Assembly: GCA_016280695.1 (NCBI GenBank)
Contig: JAEEHG010000026.1
Location: 1 to 7,192, forward strand
Reading direction: 5' to 3'
Source of the DNA: Solobacterium sp.
GTDB lineage: Bacteria > Bacillota_I > Bacilli_A > Erysipelotrichales > Erysipelotrichaceae
Length of the DNA stretch: 7,192 bases
Below the pieces are notes generated by a model. The model saw nothing but the letters and a program-made list of their open reading frames with translations, did not search any database and had not been told where the DNA came from. Each line of letters begins with the position of its first letter. The first letter of the stretch is position 1. Shown one piece after another: positions 5,099-7,192 of the stretch. Both the position numbers and the translations under genes were made by a program.

Positions 5099-7117
5099 AT
5101 GGATATCAGTGACAAAAAACTGAAGTTGACACCGAAGCGCATTGAACAGCTGCAGGTGCTGGGAATCAGGACAGCAGAAGATCTGCTGTCCTATTATCCG
5201 TTCCGGTATGAAATCCTGAATGCCAGACCGCAGTATGAATGGCGCTCCGGCGATAAAGTGACCTTTGAGGCGGAAGTGGTCAGCGCTGCCCGGACGGTGC
5301 GGTTCGGCAGAAACCGGACCATGACCAGGTTTGATGTTCTGGCAGATGATAATCTGTTTCACGTAACAATCTTCAACCGGCCCTGGGCAAAGCAGCTCAG
5401 GCTCAATGAGGTCATTACCGTCAGCGGTATCTACAAAGGCACGAACAATGTCACGGCAATCAGTTACCAGGCCAAAGCCATGTCAGCGCTTGAACCGATA
5501 CAGCCGCAGTATTCCACCCGCAGCGGCATCCAGCAGCGCACCATCCGTGACTGTGTGAAAAAGGTGCTGGGTGTGCTGTATGACAGTCTGGAAGAGCATG
5601 TCCCGGAGGATTATGCAAAAGCATACCGGCTGCTGCCGCGGCGGGATGCCCTGATGAAGATCCATTTCCCGCAGCGGGAGGAAGATATCAAAGCCGCGGC
5701 CAGAACGCTGAAATATGAAGAATTCCTGCGGTTTTTCCTGGCTGTCCGCAAGATCCGCAGCGAAGCGGATCTGACCGGGGCCAAGGAACCGCGTATTTTC
5801 CCGTATGAGGCTGTTTCCGCCTGGGCGGATTCCCTGCCTTTTGAAATGACGCCGGATCAGCAGAAGGCCCTCCATGAGATCCTGGAAGACATGCGTTCGA
5901 GCCGGCTGATGTACCGGCTGGTACAGGGTGATGTCGGCTGCGGCAAGACCGTGGTGGCAGCGGGGGCCCTGTACGCAACCGTATTAAGCGGTTATCAGGG
6001 CGCTTTGCTTGCACCGACGGAAATCCTGGCCCGCCAGCATTATGAAAACTTCCGGGAGCTGTTCCGGATGACCGGCATGCGGATTGCCGTACTGTATTCC
6101 GGGATGAAACCGGCGGAGCAGGAAGCGGTGCTGCAGCGGCTTTCAGACGGGGAAATTGACCTGCTGATCGGCACGCACAGCCTGATTCAGGAGCGGGTGC
6201 GTTTCCCGCGTCTCGGGCTGGTTGTGGCGGATGAGCAGCAGCGTTTTGGCGTTGCCCAGCGGCGGGCTCTGCGGGAAAAGGGCACCAGGGTGGATTTTCT
6301 CCTTATGAGTGCGACACCGATCCCGCGGACACTGGCTAATACACTGTACGGGGATATGGATATCAGCACCATAGAAACAATGCCGAAAGGGCGTAAACAG
6401 GTTATCACGGAACTGATCAGGGAAAACAGCTTCCGCAGTATCCTCAATGATGTCAACGGCCTGCTGTCTGCCGGCCGGCAGCTCTATGTAATCTGTGCCG
6501 CCGTTGAAGACAGCGAAGACTACGATGCCCGCAACGTGCATGATGTCGCCGCTGCCCTGCAGAAATACTATACCGGCCAGTATACAGTGGGGATCCTGCA
6601 CGGCCGCATGAGCAGTGAGGAAAAACAGGCAGTCATGCACCGGTTCCTGGAAAACCGGATCCAGATCCTGGTTTCAACGACGGTTGTGGAAGTCGGCGTC
6701 AATGTTGTCAATGCGACGGGCATGATCATATATGATGCTGACCGGTTCGGCCTGGCCCAGATCCATCAGCTGCGCGGCCGGGTCCAGAGAGGCCGTGAAC
6801 AGGGATACTGCTGGCTTTTGACCGGCAGCACGGATGACAGGACCATGGAACGCATGAACGTCCTGGTAAGCACTTCTGACGGCTTTGCGGTCTCTTATGA
6901 AGATTTACGGCTGCGCGGCCCGGGTGATATACTTGGAACAAAGCAGAGCGGCCTGCCGGATTTTGTGTTGGGCAATATCATTGAAGATCAGAAGATCATC
7001 AATCAGGCCCGCAAGGATGCGGAAGCCATCCTGCTGAATGCGGATCTGCCGCAGAATCAGCGGATCCTGCAGCTGGTGGAAGAAGCCAATGCGGATAACG
7101 CGCAGTTTGTCGACTGA
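5099..7117 (+). CDS. recG: RecG, ATP-dependent DNA branch migration helicase
   Basis: RecG is a superfamily 2 helicase that regresses stalled forks and migrates Holliday junctions and R-loops. The 672-residue length is normal. Residues 1-40 look like the N-terminal helical region (GIRTAEDLLSYYPFRYE) and about 50-130 form the OB-fold wedge domain (VTIFNRPW). Helicase motifs are Walker A GDVGCGKT (277-284), APTEILARQH (305-314), motif II DEQQ (378-381), motif III SATPIPR (404-410), HGRMSSEEK (501-509), STTVVEVGVN (526-535), and motif VI QLRGRVQRG (557-565). The TRG translocation element with RLRGPGDILGTKQSGLP is at 604-620. Motif II normally reads DEQH, and motif VI normally has Gly where Q563 stands. 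ATG 5099 has only GGGG touching it, with no properly spaced ribosome site, so translation may be leaderless. Homologue alignment by eye supports this start. Confidence 0.97.
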   Translation: MDISDKKLKLTPKRIEQLQVLGIRTAEDLLSYYPFRYEILNARPQYEWRSGDKVTFEAEVVSAARTVRFGRNRTMTRFDVLADDNLFHVTIFNRPWAKQLRLNEVITVSGIYKGTNNVTAISYQAKAMSALEPIQPQYSTRSGIQQRTIRDCVKKVLGVLYDSLEEHVPEDYAKAYRLLPRRDALMKIHFPQREEDIKAAARTLKYEEFLRFFLAVRKIRSEADLTGAKEPRIFPYEAVSAWADSLPFEMTPDQQKALHEILEDMRSSRLMYRLVQGDVGCGKTVVAAGALYATVLSGYQGALLAPTEILARQHYENFRELFRMTGMRIAVLYSGMKPAEQEAVLQRLSDGEIDLLIGTHSLIQERVRFPRLGLVVADEQQRFGVAQRRALREKGTRVDFLLMSATPIPRTLANTLYGDMDISTIETMPKGRKQVITELIRENSFRSILNDVNGLLSAGRQLYVICAAVEDSEDYDARNVHDVAAALQKYYTGQYTVGILHGRMSSEEKQAVMHRFLENRIQILVSTTVVEVGVNVVNATGMIIYDADRFGLAQIHQLRGRVQRGREQGYCWLLTGSTDDRTMERMNVLVSTSDGFAVSYEDLRLRGPGDILGTKQSGLPDFVLGNIIEDQKIINQARKDAEAILLNADLPQNQRILQLVEEANADNAQFVD

Positions 7118-7120
7118 GGA
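7116..7120 (+). promoter_or_regulatory. Shine-Dalgarno for the gene after recG
   Basis: GAGGA overlaps the recG stop codon and lies seven bases before ATG 7128. It supports 7128 as a real start that is coupled to recG translation. Confidence 0.65.
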
Positions 7121-7127
7121 AAACAGA

Positions 7128-7192
7128 ATGAATATCATCAACTGGCTGAAACAACGTAATATTTATGTGAAAAACGAGGACCTGGTCAGGCA
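7128..7192 (+). CDS. Start of an unidentified gene, possibly rnc (ribonuclease III)
   Basis: Only 21 codons and two bases are in the window. The ATG is ten bases after the recG stop and has a well-placed GAGGA site, so the gene is probably cotranscribed with recG. The residues visible (MNIINWLKQRN, then IYVKNEDLVR) show no signal peptide. An N-terminus of this style, with a short amphipathic helix and then a segment like NxxLVRQ, resembles the run-up to the ALTHxSY motif of RNase III, and rnc does occur in this chromosomal neighbourhood in Firmicutes. The catalytic signature lies off the right edge, so the assignment is a guess. It does not look like PlsX, whose N-terminus has a DAMGGD motif. 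Confidence 0.7.
   Translation, partial: MNIINWLKQRNIYVKNEDLVR

Noticed and set aside
6350..6370. Similarity between the recG start region (GGGGATGGATATCAG) and an internal recG site near 6350
   Set aside because: Both encode a short MDIS peptide by chance; the match does not extend and there is no other sign of duplication.
1..7192. Search for a new mobile, defence or RNA system
   Set aside because: Nearly every base is accounted for by conserved core genes on one strand. No direct repeats, transposase, CRISPR repeat, tRNA or large structured intergenic region was seen.

Overview
The window is a compact, single-strand stretch of a low-to-mid GC Firmicutes chromosome. By eye it is a little over half G+C. 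All real genes run left to right with almost no spacing. Gene content and order (murG-murB-ftsQ/divIB, then asp23/yloU-fakA/yloV-recG) and the protein sequence style suggest the Erysipelotrichia or a close relative. That placement is inference from gene order and recalled family resemblance, not from a search. I see no tRNA, rRNA, CRISPR array, insertion sequence or sign of recent transfer, and no non-coding stretch longer than about 55 bases.

Layout. Positions 1-3024 are the 3' end of a division and cell wall (dcw) cluster: murG (its first codons lie off the left edge), murB and an FtsQ/DivIB-type division protein. They are separated by one base or overlap by ten, so they look translationally coupled. 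Lipid II synthesis is represented by MurG (final glycosyl transfer) and MurB (reduction to UDP-MurNAc). FtsQ/DivIB would act outside the membrane in the divisome.

Directly after the ftsQ stop codon lies a near-consensus vegetative promoter (3025-3053). It starts a two-gene unit: a small Asp23/YloU protein and a DAK2-type FakA/YloV protein (fatty acid kinase, ATP-binding subunit). The unit ends at a clear intrinsic terminator (5061-5083). The T-tract of that terminator runs into an extended -10 element whose predicted start site falls on or next to the recG start codon, so recG may be made from a leaderless mRNA. RecG (branch migration helicase) is followed after ten bases by the first 21 codons of another gene, possibly rnc (RNase III).

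No new system is evident; this is core housekeeping sequence. The points most worth a second look are: the FakA-like protein lacks all three residues expected to bind zinc in its middle domain; recG has a terminator-promoter junction with a probable leaderless start; RecG carries two unusual residues in helicase motifs II and VI; and the FtsQ/DivIB protein has a long acidic, aromatic extracellular tail.
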